A stretch of 64,000 nucleotides of DNA, taken from NCBI GenBank assembly GCA_963734685.1, contig CAVTIC010000007.1:744001-808000 (forward strand). Direction: 5' to 3'. The notes below the pieces were generated by a model. The model did no database searches and had not been told where the DNA came from. It saw only the letters and a program-made list of their open reading frames with translations. The stretch is from JAOUEA01 sp963734685 (GTDB lineage Bacteria > Actinomycetota > UBA4738 > HRBIN12). The position numbers and the translations under genes are program-made. Within the stretch, counting starts at the first letter, position 1; every line of letters starts with the position of its first letter. This document shows, piece by piece, positions 1 to 8,219 of the stretch.

Positions 1-540
1 AGCGTGCAGGCTCGAGACGCGATCGGGCGCACGTGGCAGATGTCGACGATCCAGGTCGACTTCCAGATGCCACAGCGCTTCGAGATGGAGTATTCGGGCG
101 ACGACAACGCCCGGCACCAGCCCATCATGATCCACCGGGCGCTGTTCGGCTCGGTCGAACGCTTCTTCGGGGTGCTCACCGAGCACTACGCAGGGGCGTT
201 CCCGCTGTGGCTCGCGCCCGAGCAGCTCCGCTTCGTGCCTGTCGCCGACCGGCACGTCGGTCGCTGCGAGGAGCTCGCCGCCAAGGCACACACGGCCGGA
301 TTACGCTCGTTGGTCGACGATTCGAAGGAGAGCGTGGGCAAGAAGATCCGGGCGGCGCAGCTCGCGAAGGCGCCCTACACGCTCGTCGTCGGCGATCAGG
401 AGCTCGAGTCGGGTGCCTACACCGTTCGCGACCGCTCGGGCACGGAGTTCCCAGGGGTCCCGTTCGACCGGGTCATCGATGCGTTGGTCGAGGAGGCGTC
501 GAGTCGCTCGCTCGCCCAGACCGAGTTCGGCGCGGCCTGA
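1..540 (+). CDS. thrS: Threonyl-tRNA synthetase, C-terminal part (5' end outside window)
   Basis: The reading frame is open from the first base, so only the last 179 residues are present. They match the end of the class II catalytic core and the anticodon-binding domain of threonyl-tRNA synthetase: a motif-3-like segment (IMIHRALFGSVERFFGVLTE, residues about 41-60) followed by the alpha/beta anticodon domain starting FPLWLAPEQLRFVPVAD. The enzyme charges tRNA-Thr in the cytoplasm. It is followed 12 bp later by a HIT-family gene, the same order as thrS-Rv2613c in Mycobacterium tuberculosis. No frame break is visible. The start and N-terminal editing domains cannot be judged. Confidence 0.93.
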   Translation, partial: SVQARDAIGRTWQMSTIQVDFQMPQRFEMEYSGDDNARHQPIMIHRALFGSVERFFGVLTEHYAGAFPLWLAPEQLRFVPVADRHVGRCEELAAKAHTAGLRSLVDDSKESVGKKIRAAQLAKAPYTLVVGDQELESGAYTVRDRSGTEFPGVPFDRVIDALVEEASSRSLAQTEFGAA

Positions 541-552
541 GGGACCGACGCG

Positions 553-1041
553 ATGGACCACTTGTGGAGCCCGTGGCGCATGCAGTACATCGAGACCGCG
601 CGCGACGAGCTCGAGGAAGACGGCGGGTGCGTCTTCTGCGCCGTGCCGGAACGTGAGCCTGAGCGCGTGCTCGCACGCGCGAGGCTCGCCTACGTCGTGC
701 TGAACAAGTTCCCCTACAACCCTGGACACCTGCTCATCGTGCCCTACCGACACACCGGCGACGTCGAGGACCTGAGCGACGCCGAGAACCTCGAGCTGCA
801 GACCCTGCTCCAACGGTCGATCCGGGCGCTGCGCGAGGAGGCGGAGCCCCACGGATACAACGTCGGCATGAACCTCGGGTCGATCTCGGGCGCCGGCATC
901 CCGGATCACCTGCACTGGCACGTCGTGCCGCGCTGGAGCGGCGACACCAACTACATGCCCGTGATCGGTGAGGTCCGGGTGCTGCCAGAGCTGCTGGCCG
1001 ACACCGCTCGACGCCTCGCACCAAGGTTCGTTGATGCGTGA
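553..1041 (+). CDS. HIT-family nucleotide phosphorylase/hydrolase (Ap4A phosphorylase-like)
   Basis: A 162-residue histidine-triad protein. The catalytic triad H-x-H-x-H is seen as DHLHWHVVPRW near residue 117, and a Cys pair at CVFC (about residue 25) resembles the actinobacterial branch. Family members act on dinucleoside polyphosphates; the mycobacterial homologue next to thrS (Rv2613c) is reported as an Ap4A phosphorylase. Position directly after thrS fits removal of Ap4A made by aminoacyl-tRNA synthetases, which is inference. The start ATG at 553 is followed by the typical opening MDHLWSPWRM. The gene overlaps the next one by 8 bases. Confidence 0.88.
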   Translation: MDHLWSPWRMQYIETARDELEEDGGCVFCAVPEREPERVLARARLAYVVLNKFPYNPGHLLIVPYRHTGDVEDLSDAENLELQTLLQRSIRALREEAEPHGYNVGMNLGSISGAGIPDHLHWHVVPRWSGDTNYMPVIGEVRVLPELLADTARRLAPRFVDA

Positions 1042-1852
1042 TCGGGTCGCGGGGTTCGTCGACGTGGTCGACGGGGGGCGGCTGCACTACGAGATGGCCG
1101 GCGCCGGACCGGTCGTGACGTTCCTGCACCCGGGCTTGTGGGACGCGCGCACCTGGGATCCGCAGTTCGAGCCGTGGTCCGAGCGGTTCCGCCTGCTGCG
1201 CTACGACCAGCGAGGCTACGGGAGGTCGTCGAGACCCGAGGGCACGCCGTACTCACATGTCCGCGACCTCGTGGCGCTGCTGGATCATCTCGGGATCCAG
1301 CGCACGGCCCTCGTCGGCTGCTCCATGGGCGGAGCCTTGGCGATCGACGCCACGCTCACGATGCCCGACCGGGTATGGGCGCTGGTCCCCGTCGCGCCCG
1401 GGCTCGGCGGGTTCGAGGAGACCGAGGACGAGGAAGCATGGTGGGACGAACGAGCTGCGCCGGTCGACGCCGCGGCGAAGGCGGGCGACTTCGAGCGGGC
1501 CCAGGACCTCTCGCTCGAGATCTGGGCGCCACTCGGGGTCGACGACCCGGCCGGCGCTCGTATCAGGGACATCGCGCGCGACAACATCCACGAGCTCACG
1601 ATGGACGAGTCGGCCGCCGAGGAGATCGACCCGCCGGCCGCGCAACGCCTCGGCGACATCGACGTGCCGACGCTGGTCGTCGAGGCTCGGTACGACCCGC
1701 CGTTCGGCCGCCGTGCGTCCCAGTTGATCGCCCGAGAGGTGCTCGACGGACGCCTCGTCACGATCGAGGCCGACCACGTGGTGAACCTCCGTGCCCCCGA
1801 GGCTTTCGACGCCGCCGTCCTGCCGTTCTTGCTCGAGAGCGCCCCGGGATGA
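1034..1852 (+). CDS. Alpha/beta-hydrolase fold protein
   Basis: 272 residues starting at ATG 1034, inside the end of the HIT gene. The nucleophile elbow is GCSMGG (Ser near residue 98), an oxyanion segment FLHPGLWDAR lies near residue 30, a likely acid is the Asp in EARYDPP, and the catalytic His is in EADHVVNLR near the C terminus. This is a complete catalytic triad for an esterase, epoxide hydrolase or haloperoxidase-like enzyme; the substrate cannot be told. In mycobacteria the HIT gene is followed directly by pgsA, so this gene and the opposing EF-G-like gene are insertions. It converges on that gene with only 4 bp between the stop codons and no terminator. Confidence 0.85.
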   Translation: MRDRVAGFVDVVDGGRLHYEMAGAGPVVTFLHPGLWDARTWDPQFEPWSERFRLLRYDQRGYGRSSRPEGTPYSHVRDLVALLDHLGIQRTALVGCSMGGALAIDATLTMPDRVWALVPVAPGLGGFEETEDEEAWWDERAAPVDAAAKAGDFERAQDLSLEIWAPLGVDDPAGARIRDIARDNIHELTMDESAAEEIDPPAAQRLGDIDVPTLVVEARYDPPFGRRASQLIAREVLDGRLVTIEADHVVNLRAPEAFDAAVLPFLLESAPG

Positions 1853-1856
1853 CGGT

Positions 1857-3941
1857 CTACTTCTTCTCGGCCTTCGCGGCCTGATACTCGTCGATCACCT
1901 TCTGGGCGAGCTGCTGCGGCATCTCCTCGTAGTGCGAGAAGGTCGCGCTGTACGCTCCGCGGCCACCCGTCATCGACCGCAGGTCGATCACGTATCGCGC
2001 GACCTCGGCCTGGGGCACGAGGGCGCGGATGCGTTGCTTCCCACCACCGATCTGGTCCATGCCTTGGATCTTGCCGCGCTTGGAATTCAGGTCGCCCATG
2101 ATGTCGCCCGTGTACGAGTCGGGCACGATCACCTCGAGGTCGACCAGCGGTTCGAGGAGGACGACACCCGCCTGCTCCACGGCCTCCTTCAGGGCCATCG
2201 AGCCGGCGATCTGGAAGGCCATGTCGGACGAGTCGACCGCGTGGAACTTGCCGTCGACGAGCGTGACCTTGACGTCGACCATCGGGTTCCCGCTGATCAC
2301 ACCATCGGACATCGTCCGCACGATGCCCTTCTCGATCGAGGGGATGAATTGGTGGGGGATCGCCCCGCCGTAGATCTTGTCCTCGTAGACGAACCCCTCG
2401 CCGTGGGGGAGGGGCTCGATCTCGATGTTGCAGACCGCGTACTGGCCGTGCCCACCTGTCTGCTTCACGTGCCGGCCGAGCCCCTTCGCTCCGCCCCGGA
2501 TCGTCTCGCGATACGCGATCTTCGCCGGCGCCGTCGTGACCTCGACGCCGAACTTCCGCTTCAGGCGTTCGATCATCACCTCGAGGTGTGCCTCGCCCAT
2601 GCCGTGCATCACGGTCTCGTGGGTCTCCTCGTTCCGGGACACCCGGAGGGTGGGGTCTTCCTCGCGGAGGCGGGCGAGTCCGGTGGCGAGCTTGTTCTCG
2701 TCCCCCTTCGTCTTCGGAGCGATCGCGTACGCGAGGAGCGGTTCGGGGAGCTCGATCGGTGGGACGTGCACGGGGTCGTCCTTGGTCGAGAGCGTGTCCC
2801 CGGTGTGGGCCTGTTGCAGCTTCGCCACCGCACCGATATCGCCCGCCACCACCTCGGACACAGGGTCGTGCTCCTTGCCCACCAGCGTGAACAGCTGGCC
2901 GACGCGTTCGTCGATGCCTTGCGTGGCGTTGTGCACGTTGGAGTCCGGGCGCACCGCCCCGCTGAAGACACGGAACATGGTGATGTGACCGACGAACGGG
3001 TCGGACAGCGTCTTGAACACGAACGCCGTGAGCGGCCCTTTCGGGTCGCTCGTGCGCTCGGTCTCGCCGTCCGCCTTGCCGACGACGCCGACGGGCCCGC
3101 GGTCGAGCGGCGACGGGAATTCCTCGACGATGAAGTCGAGCAGCCGGTCGATGCCGATCGCCTTCTCGGCGGAGCCGACGATCACCGGAGCGAGTCGGGC
3201 GTTCGCGAAGCCGAGCTTCGCGCCGCTCACGATGTGCTCCTCGGGCAGCGTGCCCTCCTCGAGGTACTCCTCGATCAGAGCGTCGTCGGATTCCGCGACG
3301 GCCTCGATCAGCTTCTCCCTCGCGGGGTCGGCCATCGCGTGCAGATCCTCGGGCCAGTCCGATTCCTCGGCTCTCGGGCCGTCGGGATACACGTCGGCCT
3401 TTTCGTGCAGCAGGTCTGCGACGCCCGTGAACTCGTGCTCGGCGCCGATCGGCAGCTCGAACGGCGCGACCTGGTTGCCGAAGGCGGCGACGAGCTGGTC
3501 GAGCGTCGTCTGGAAATCGGCGCGTTCCCGGTCGAGCTTGTTCACGAAGATCGCTCGGGGGAGACCGGCCTCGACGGCAAGCTCCCAGGCCGCCTCGGTC
3601 TGCACCTCGACGCCGTCCACCGCCGAGACGACGACGATCACGGCGTCGGCGGCGCGGATCGCCGAGCGCATGTCACCCACGAAGTCGGCATAGCCCGGCG
3701 CGTCGAGCACGTTGATCTTGACGCCGTTCCACTCGACAGGCGCCATCGAGAGCGAGACGGAGATGCCCTTGCGTTGCTCGTCGGGGTCGTGGTCGCTGAC
3801 CGTGTTCCCGTCCTCGACCCGGCCCATGCGCGTCAGCGCGTCGGCCGTGAACAGCATGGCCTCCAGCAGGGTGGTCTTCCCGGACCCCCCATGGCCGACC
3901 AGCAGGACGTTGCGGATGTCATTCGCGTCGTAGGTCTTCAA
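1857..3941 (-). CDS. Elongation factor G-like GTPase (EF-G2 type)
   Basis: 694 residues, the normal EF-G length. The P-loop is GHGGSGKTT (about residues 16-24), switch II is DAPGYADF, and the guanine-specificity motif is NKLDRERADF. Domains II-V follow, including the domain IV tip region and a GGRGAYSATFSHY C terminus like canonical EF-G. The N-terminal GHGGSGKTT in place of AHIDAGKTT and the loosened switch region are typical of the second EF-G paralogue of actinobacteria (FusA2-like), whose role is uncertain. It is not next to rpsL/rpsG/tuf, which also argues against the housekeeping fusA. A -10-like TAGGAT on this strand lies at 3984-3989, within a shared upstream region with the PgsA-like gene. 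Confidence 0.88.
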   Translation of the reverse strand: MKTYDANDIRNVLLVGHGGSGKTTLLEAMLFTADALTRMGRVEDGNTVSDHDPDEQRKGISVSLSMAPVEWNGVKINVLDAPGYADFVGDMRSAIRAADAVIVVVSAVDGVEVQTEAAWELAVEAGLPRAIFVNKLDRERADFQTTLDQLVAAFGNQVAPFELPIGAEHEFTGVADLLHEKADVYPDGPRAEESDWPEDLHAMADPAREKLIEAVAESDDALIEEYLEEGTLPEEHIVSGAKLGFANARLAPVIVGSAEKAIGIDRLLDFIVEEFPSPLDRGPVGVVGKADGETERTSDPKGPLTAFVFKTLSDPFVGHITMFRVFSGAVRPDSNVHNATQGIDERVGQLFTLVGKEHDPVSEVVAGDIGAVAKLQQAHTGDTLSTKDDPVHVPPIELPEPLLAYAIAPKTKGDENKLATGLARLREEDPTLRVSRNEETHETVMHGMGEAHLEVMIERLKRKFGVEVTTAPAKIAYRETIRGGAKGLGRHVKQTGGHGQYAVCNIEIEPLPHGEGFVYEDKIYGGAIPHQFIPSIEKGIVRTMSDGVISGNPMVDVKVTLVDGKFHAVDSSDMAFQIAGSMALKEAVEQAGVVLLEPLVDLEVIVPDSYTGDIMGDLNSKRGKIQGMDQIGGGKQRIRALVPQAEVARYVIDLRSMTGGRGAYSATFSHYEEMPQQLAQKVIDEYQAAKAEKK

Positions 3942-3983
3942 CGCTCGTGCTCCTTCGGAGAGGTTGGAGGCGAGAGTGTGGGA

Positions 3984-4012
3984 ATCCTACCCAAGTGGGG
4001 AGTTGCTAGGCT
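3984..4012. promoter_or_regulatory. Divergent promoter region between EF-G-like and PgsA-like genes
   Basis: The 86 bp between the two divergent genes holds a minus-strand TAGGAT (forward bases 3984-3989) and a plus-strand TAGGCT (4007-4012), each a plausible actinobacterial -10 hexamer. No good TTGACA-like -35 is visible for either. The plus-strand element is 15 bases before the PgsA-like start. Confidence 0.35.
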
Positions 4013-4027
4013 CGCCCGGTCCCGCCC

Positions 4028-4555
4028 ATGGTGCGATTCGAACGACAACCGCCGGGAACCGCGATCACCCGCTCGATCCTGTCGGCAGGTGCGCTCTTCG
4101 CCGCCCTGGCCGGATGGCTCGTCGTCGCCAGGGAACCTCGCGCCGCCGCGGGGGCCGCGTTCCTCTCCGGGTGCCTGCTCCTCGTGGGCGGGCACCGAGC
4201 GAACCACGGAGCGGGGGGACCGGTCGACCGCATGCTCGATGAGCTGCTCGACCGTGCGTGGGACGGCGCCGTGCTCGGCACGATCGCGTGGGCAGCCCGA
4301 GGCGACCGGCCCTCGGTCTCGGCGGCTGCCCTCGCGGCTCTGTGTCTGAGCGCGCTCTCCTCCTACGTTCGTGCCCGCGGCGCCTCGCTCTCTTACAGCG
4401 TCGAGGAGAGCCACCTCACCCGAGGGCTCCACTACGGGCTCGTGGTGGGCGCGCTCGCCCTCGACCAAGCGTGGGCCCTGTGGCTCGCCGCCGCCCTGTC
4501 CGGGCTGGCTGTCGCCGTGAGGACGTCGCAGGTAGCCCGCGAGGAGCGCGCGTGA
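4028..4555 (+). CDS. Truncated/degenerate CDP-alcohol phosphatidyltransferase (PgsA1-like)
   Basis: 175 residues with about four hydrophobic segments. The middle (VDRMLDELLDRAWDGAVLG, about residues 66-84) aligns with the second half of the CDP-alcohol phosphotransferase signature as in mycobacterial PgsA1 (LDATCDRISDGAVF), keeping the last two Asp. The first half of the signature, D-x2-D-G-x2-A-R, is absent: the aligned stretch reads LLLVGGHRANHG. The N-terminal helix is also short compared with about 217 residues in the mycobacterial enzyme. Context is the phosphatidylinositol-mannoside locus (acyltransferase and PimA-like gene downstream, GTGA overlap with the former), so the ancestor was very likely phosphatidylinositol(-phosphate) synthase. 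Whether this copy is active is doubtful. Confidence 0.7.
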   Translation: MVRFERQPPGTAITRSILSAGALFAALAGWLVVAREPRAAAGAAFLSGCLLLVGGHRANHGAGGPVDRMLDELLDRAWDGAVLGTIAWAARGDRPSVSAAALAALCLSALSSYVRARGASLSYSVEESHLTRGLHYGLVVGALALDQAWALWLAAALSGLAVAVRTSQVAREERA

Positions 4556-5499
4556 ACATCCGGGACGAGCCGTCGCCCCTGCCGTCGCGCGAGATCACCT
4601 CGGACGACCCCCCGCACGACGGTGCATGGCGCGAGACGCTCGCGTTCCACGCGTACCGGTCGATCGCGTGGCTCGGGCGTGTGCTCCCGCAGCGGTGGGG
4701 ACGACCCGCATTCCGGGCGGCCGGTCTGCTGGCGCACGATCTGATGCCCGGCACCCGGCGGACCGTGGCGCACAACCAAGCGCGAGTGCTCGGGCGCCGT
4801 CCGGGCGATCCGCTCGTGCGCGCCTCGACGCGCGAGGCCTTCGCCTCCTACGCCCGCTACTGGTACGACTCGTTCCACTTCGTCGCGGTCACGCCCGAGG
4901 AGGTCGCGCGCCGGTTCGAGTCGGTCGGTGAAGAGCATCTGTGGCGCGCGCTCGACGAGGGCCGCGGCGCCATCGTGGCGCTGCCTCATGTCGGGAACTG
5001 GGATGCCGCCGCGCCGTGGCTCGTCTCGGAGGGGCGATCGGTGGTCGCGGTGGCGGAGCAGCTTCGGCCTCCTCGCCTCTACGACCTGTTCGTGGCCAAC
5101 CGCACGGCCCTCGGTATCGAGGTGCTCGGCCTCGGCGAGCCGGGCCTGGGGCGGAAGCTTGCGACCAGGCTCGCAGAAGGACGCATCGTGGCGCTGGTCG
5201 CCGACCGGGACCTCACCGGGCGCGGGGTCGAGGTCTCGATGTTCGGGCGCCCTCGCCGGCTTCCGGCCGGCCCGGCCTTGCTCTCGATCACCACGGGGGC
5301 CCCGCTGTTGGTCACCCCCGTGTTCCAGACCGAGAGAGGGTGGCGCTGCGTGATGACCCCACCCCTCGCCGTCGAGCGCACGGGCGACCGGCGGGCCGAC
5401 GTGGTGGCGCTCACCGAGCGCATGGCGCGGGAGTTCGAACGCGCGGTGGCCTCGGCGCCCTCGGACTGGCACATGTTCCAGCCGGCCTGGGAGGACTGA
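4552..5499 (+). CDS. Lysophospholipid/lauroyl-type acyltransferase (PatA-like)
   Basis: 315 residues, start GTG 4552 overlapping the previous stop. The LpxL/HtrB acyltransferase motif H-x4-D is present as HVGNWD (about residue 147), followed by a GRG-like and VADRDLTGRGV segment and SITTGAPLL. In mycobacteria the equivalent gene between pgsA and pimA (Rv2611c) encodes the acyltransferase that palmitoylates phosphatidylinositol mannosides at the inner membrane. The same neighbours here support that role. It ends 6 bp before the glycosyltransferase gene and is very likely co-translated with it. Confidence 0.87.
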   Translation: MNIRDEPSPLPSREITSDDPPHDGAWRETLAFHAYRSIAWLGRVLPQRWGRPAFRAAGLLAHDLMPGTRRTVAHNQARVLGRRPGDPLVRASTREAFASYARYWYDSFHFVAVTPEEVARRFESVGEEHLWRALDEGRGAIVALPHVGNWDAAAPWLVSEGRSVVAVAEQLRPPRLYDLFVANRTALGIEVLGLGEPGLGRKLATRLAEGRIVALVADRDLTGRGVEVSMFGRPRRLPAGPALLSITTGAPLLVTPVFQTERGWRCVMTPPLAVERTGDRRADVVALTERMAREFERAVASAPSDWHMFQPAWED

Positions 5500-5505
5500 G
5501 GCGAC

Positions 5506-6600
5506 GTGCGCATCGCGCTGGTGTGTCCGTACGATCTCGAGGCCCCCGGCGGCGTGCAGGTGCACGTGACGGAGCTCGCGGAGGTGCTCGAGGGCCGTGG
5601 GCACGAGACGAGGGTGCTCGGTCCGGGGAAGGGAGGGCTCGGCCGAACCGTCCGCGTCCCGTACCGAGGTACGGTGGCGCCGATCGCGCCGTCGCCGACC
5701 GGCATCCGAAGGGCACGCGCGATGCTCGACGCCTTCTCGCCCGATGTGGTGCACGTGCACGAGCCCTTCACGCCGAGCGCGTCGACGTGGGCGACGCTCG
5801 CCTCACGCGTGCCGGTCGTGGCCACGTTCCACGCCTGGCTGGATCGGTCCCGTCTCTACGAGATCGCGACGCCGCTGCTCGGCCCCGTGCGGCGCCGGCT
5901 CGCCGCAACGATCGCCGTCTCGGAGGCCGCCGCCCGGTTCGTACGGCGGGCCATGCCGGAGCTCGATCCTGTGATCGTGCCGAACGGGCTGTCGGTGGCC
6001 CGGTTCGCCTCCGCGGTTCCCCGCGCGTGGCCCCCCGGTCGGCGCATCGCCTGGGTCCACCGGCTCGACGCGCAGAAGGGATTCGCCGTGATGGTCGAGG
6101 CGTTCGGCGTGCTCGCCGCCGAACGATCGGACCTCCGGCTCACCGTGGGCGGAGATGGAGCGGACCGAGGGGCCGTCGCGACGCTCGTCTTCGGCACGCG
6201 AGAGCGGGTGACGATGCTCGGGCGCGTCGCGCACGCCGACGTGCCGGCCATCCTCGCCGGCGCGGACGTGGCCGTTGCTGCGGCGACGGGACAGGAGAGC
6301 TTCGGATACTCCGTGGTCGAGGCGATGGCGGCAGGGGTCGCCGTGGTCGCGACCGACATCGAGGGGTATCGGGAGGTCGCGACGAACGACGTCGATTCGC
6401 TGCTGGTGCCGCCGGGCGATCCGAGGGCGTTGGCCGACGTGGTCGCCCGTGTGCTCGACGACGGTGCACTTCGGGAACGGCTCGCCACGGCCGGCAGGGC
6501 GCGCGCAGCTTCGTTCGACTGGTCGACCGTCGTCGAACGTGTCGAGCATGTCTACGATCAGGCCATCGCGGCGGGACCTGCTCGGCCGTCGCTACGATAG
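5506..6600 (+). CDS. pimA: GT4 glycosyltransferase, phosphatidylinositol alpha-mannosyltransferase (PimA-like)
   Basis: 364 residues with the two-Rossmann GT-B fold. The opening MRIALVCPYDLEAPGGVQ(V)HV matches PimA, which transfers the first mannose from GDP-mannose to phosphatidylinositol at the inner leaflet. The GT4 E-x7-E donor-binding motif is ESFGYSVVE (about residues 265-273), followed by AMAAGVAVVATD. The acceptor-side HVHEPF segment is present. Together with the PgsA-like and acyltransferase genes it forms a three-gene mannoside module. Exact acceptor is inferred from context. Confidence 0.85.
   Translation: MRIALVCPYDLEAPGGVQVHVTELAEVLEGRGHETRVLGPGKGGLGRTVRVPYRGTVAPIAPSPTGIRRARAMLDAFSPDVVHVHEPFTPSASTWATLASRVPVVATFHAWLDRSRLYEIATPLLGPVRRRLAATIAVSEAAARFVRRAMPELDPVIVPNGLSVARFASAVPRAWPPGRRIAWVHRLDAQKGFAVMVEAFGVLAAERSDLRLTVGGDGADRGAVATLVFGTRERVTMLGRVAHADVPAILAGADVAVAAATGQESFGYSVVEAMAAGVAVVATDIEGYREVATNDVDSLLVPPGDPRALADVVARVLDDGALRERLATAGRARAASFDWSTVVERVEHVYDQAIAAGPARPSLR
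6593..6598 (+). promoter_or_regulatory. -10 element before lemA
   Basis: TACGAT eight bases before the ATG at 6607, inside the end of the previous gene. No clear Shine-Dalgarno sequence is present between it and the start, so a leaderless transcript is plausible. No -35 consensus is seen. Confidence 0.38.
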
Positions 6601-6606
6601 GGCGAC

Positions 6607-7173
6607 ATGTCACCGGTCGTGTGGATCGTGCTGGGTCTCGTGGTCGTGCTGCTCGTGGCCGTCATCTGGTTGTACAACCGCCTCGTGCGCCTACGCACGC
6701 GCACCGACGACGGGTGGGCCACGATCGATGTGCAGCTGCGCCGCCGGTACGACCTGATCCCGAACCTGGTCGAGACCGTGCAGGGCTACGCGACGCACGA
6801 GCGGGACCTGTTCGAACGCGTCACCGAGGCTCGCGGTCGTGCGATCGCGGCCGGCGGCGTCCGGGACCAGGCGACCGCCGAGAACGCCGTCACCGCGGGG
6901 CTGGGGAAGCTCATGGCGGTGGTCGAGGCGTACCCGCAGCTCAAAGCCGATCGACACTTCCTGGCGCTGCAGGAGGAGCTCATCGGCACGGAGTCGAAGA
7001 TCGCCTACGCGCGGCAGTTCTACAACGACCAGGTGCGCCGCCTGAACACGGCAATCGGCACGTTCCCGTCGAACCTGATCGCGAACGCCTTCGACTTCGA
7101 TGAGCGGCCGTTCTTCGACATCGACGACCCCGTGGGTGAACCGGTTCCCGTCGACCTCACGCCGGACGCCTAG
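6607..7173 (+). CDS. lemA: LemA family membrane protein
   Basis: 188 residues: one N-terminal transmembrane helix (about residues 4-24, VVWIVLGLVVVLLVAVIWLY) then the LemA helical domain with the conserved DLIPNLVETVQGYATHE stretch and YNDQVRRLNTAI near residue 140. The function of LemA is not settled. It stops immediately before the M48 protease gene (next codon), a pairing seen in many bacteria, suggesting a shared role in envelope protein quality control. Confidence 0.9.
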   Translation: MSPVVWIVLGLVVVLLVAVIWLYNRLVRLRTRTDDGWATIDVQLRRRYDLIPNLVETVQGYATHERDLFERVTEARGRAIAAGGVRDQATAENAVTAGLGKLMAVVEAYPQLKADRHFLALQEELIGTESKIAYARQFYNDQVRRLNTAIGTFPSNLIANAFDFDERPFFDIDDPVGEPVPVDLTPDA

Positions 7174-8079
7174 ATGCACGAAGAGATCGCGGCCAACAAA
7201 CGGAAGACCGTGCTGCTCGTCGCTGGCACCTTCGTGTTCTTCGCCGGGGTGGGCTGGCTCCTCGGGTACCTCTTCGGCACCGGCCCGGTCGGGCTCGTCA
7301 TCGCACTGGTCGTCGCTGCCCTGCTCTCGGTCAGCTCCTACCTCTACGGCGACAGGATCGTGCTGGCCTCGACGAGAGCCCGCGAGGTCGCATCCGCGGA
7401 CGAACCCCGCTTGCACAACCTCGTGGAAGGACTCGCGATCGCCGCCGGGATCCCGAAGCCGAGGATCTACGTGGTGCCCGAGCAGGCGCCGAACGCGTTC
7501 GCGACCGGGCGCGACCCGGAGCACGCATCGATCGCGGTCACCCAGGGGCTGTTGTCGATGATGAACCGGGTGGAGCTCGAAGGGGTGATCGGACACGAGC
7601 TCTCCCACGTCCTCGATCGCGACATGCTGCTCGGCACGATCGTGGCGACCCTCGTCGGTGCAGTGGTGCTCATGGCCGAGTTCCTGATGCGCTCGTGGTG
7701 GTGGGGAGGGCTCGGGGGCCGGCGCGGCAACGACAGCAACGGCGGCCCGGCGGCGCTCGTGCTCTTCGCGATCGGCTTCGCGCTCATGGTGCTGGCACCG
7801 CTGGCGGGCGAGGTGATCAAGCGCGCGGTCTCTCGCAACCGGGAGTTCCTTGCCGACGCCCAAGGGGCGATGCTCACCCGGTACCCGCCCGGGCTCGTCG
7901 CGGCCCTGCGCAAGATCGCCGCTTCTCCCACCGCGATGCATTCGGCGAACAACGCCACCGCGCACCTGTGGCTGTCGCAGCCGTCCCGTATCGAAGGAGA
8001 GCGCCTCGGCCCGTTGGAGCGCATCTTCGCCACGCACCCTCCCATCGCCGAACGCATCGCACGCCTGGAGGAGATGTGA
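7174..8079 (+). CDS. htpX: M48 family zinc metalloprotease (HtpX-like)
   Basis: 301 residues. The zinc-binding HExxH motif is GHELSHVLDRD (about residue 143) and the third ligand Glu is in REFLADAQGA. Two N-terminal membrane helices (about 12-35 and 40-60) and two around residues 155-175 and 195-215 place the active site on the cytoplasmic side of the membrane as in HtpX. It abuts lemA. Likely degrades damaged membrane proteins. No stress-specific operator was recognised. Confidence 0.88.
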   Translation: MHEEIAANKRKTVLLVAGTFVFFAGVGWLLGYLFGTGPVGLVIALVVAALLSVSSYLYGDRIVLASTRAREVASADEPRLHNLVEGLAIAAGIPKPRIYVVPEQAPNAFATGRDPEHASIAVTQGLLSMMNRVELEGVIGHELSHVLDRDMLLGTIVATLVGAVVLMAEFLMRSWWWGGLGGRRGNDSNGGPAALVLFAIGFALMVLAPLAGEVIKRAVSRNREFLADAQGAMLTRYPPGLVAALRKIAASPTAMHSANNATAHLWLSQPSRIEGERLGPLERIFATHPPIAERIARLEEM

Positions 8080-8106
8080 CGTTCGTGTCGAGCTCCCGCG
8101 AGGTGT

Positions 8107-8135
8107 TTGGAAGCACCCGTTCGGCGGTCTAGCAT
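8107..8135 (+). promoter_or_regulatory. Promoter for the DUF3048 gene
   Basis: TTGGAA (8107-8112), a 17-base spacer, then TAGCAT (8130-8135), a good fit to a housekeeping actinobacterial promoter. The start codon is 84 bases downstream, after an AGGAGG-like stretch at 8203-8208. Confidence 0.5.
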
Positions 8136-8219
8136 CGCTGCGCCGTCCCCACGAGGGATCGCTCCCACTCGTTCACCACCCTCGAATCTCATCCGACGTC
8201 TCCAGGAGGTCCCCTCACA

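Noticed and set aside
1791..4349. 852-codon plus-strand open frame opposite the EF-G-like gene
   Set aside because: The minus-strand frame has all GTPase motifs; the plus-strand product is His/Arg/Val-rich shadow sequence.
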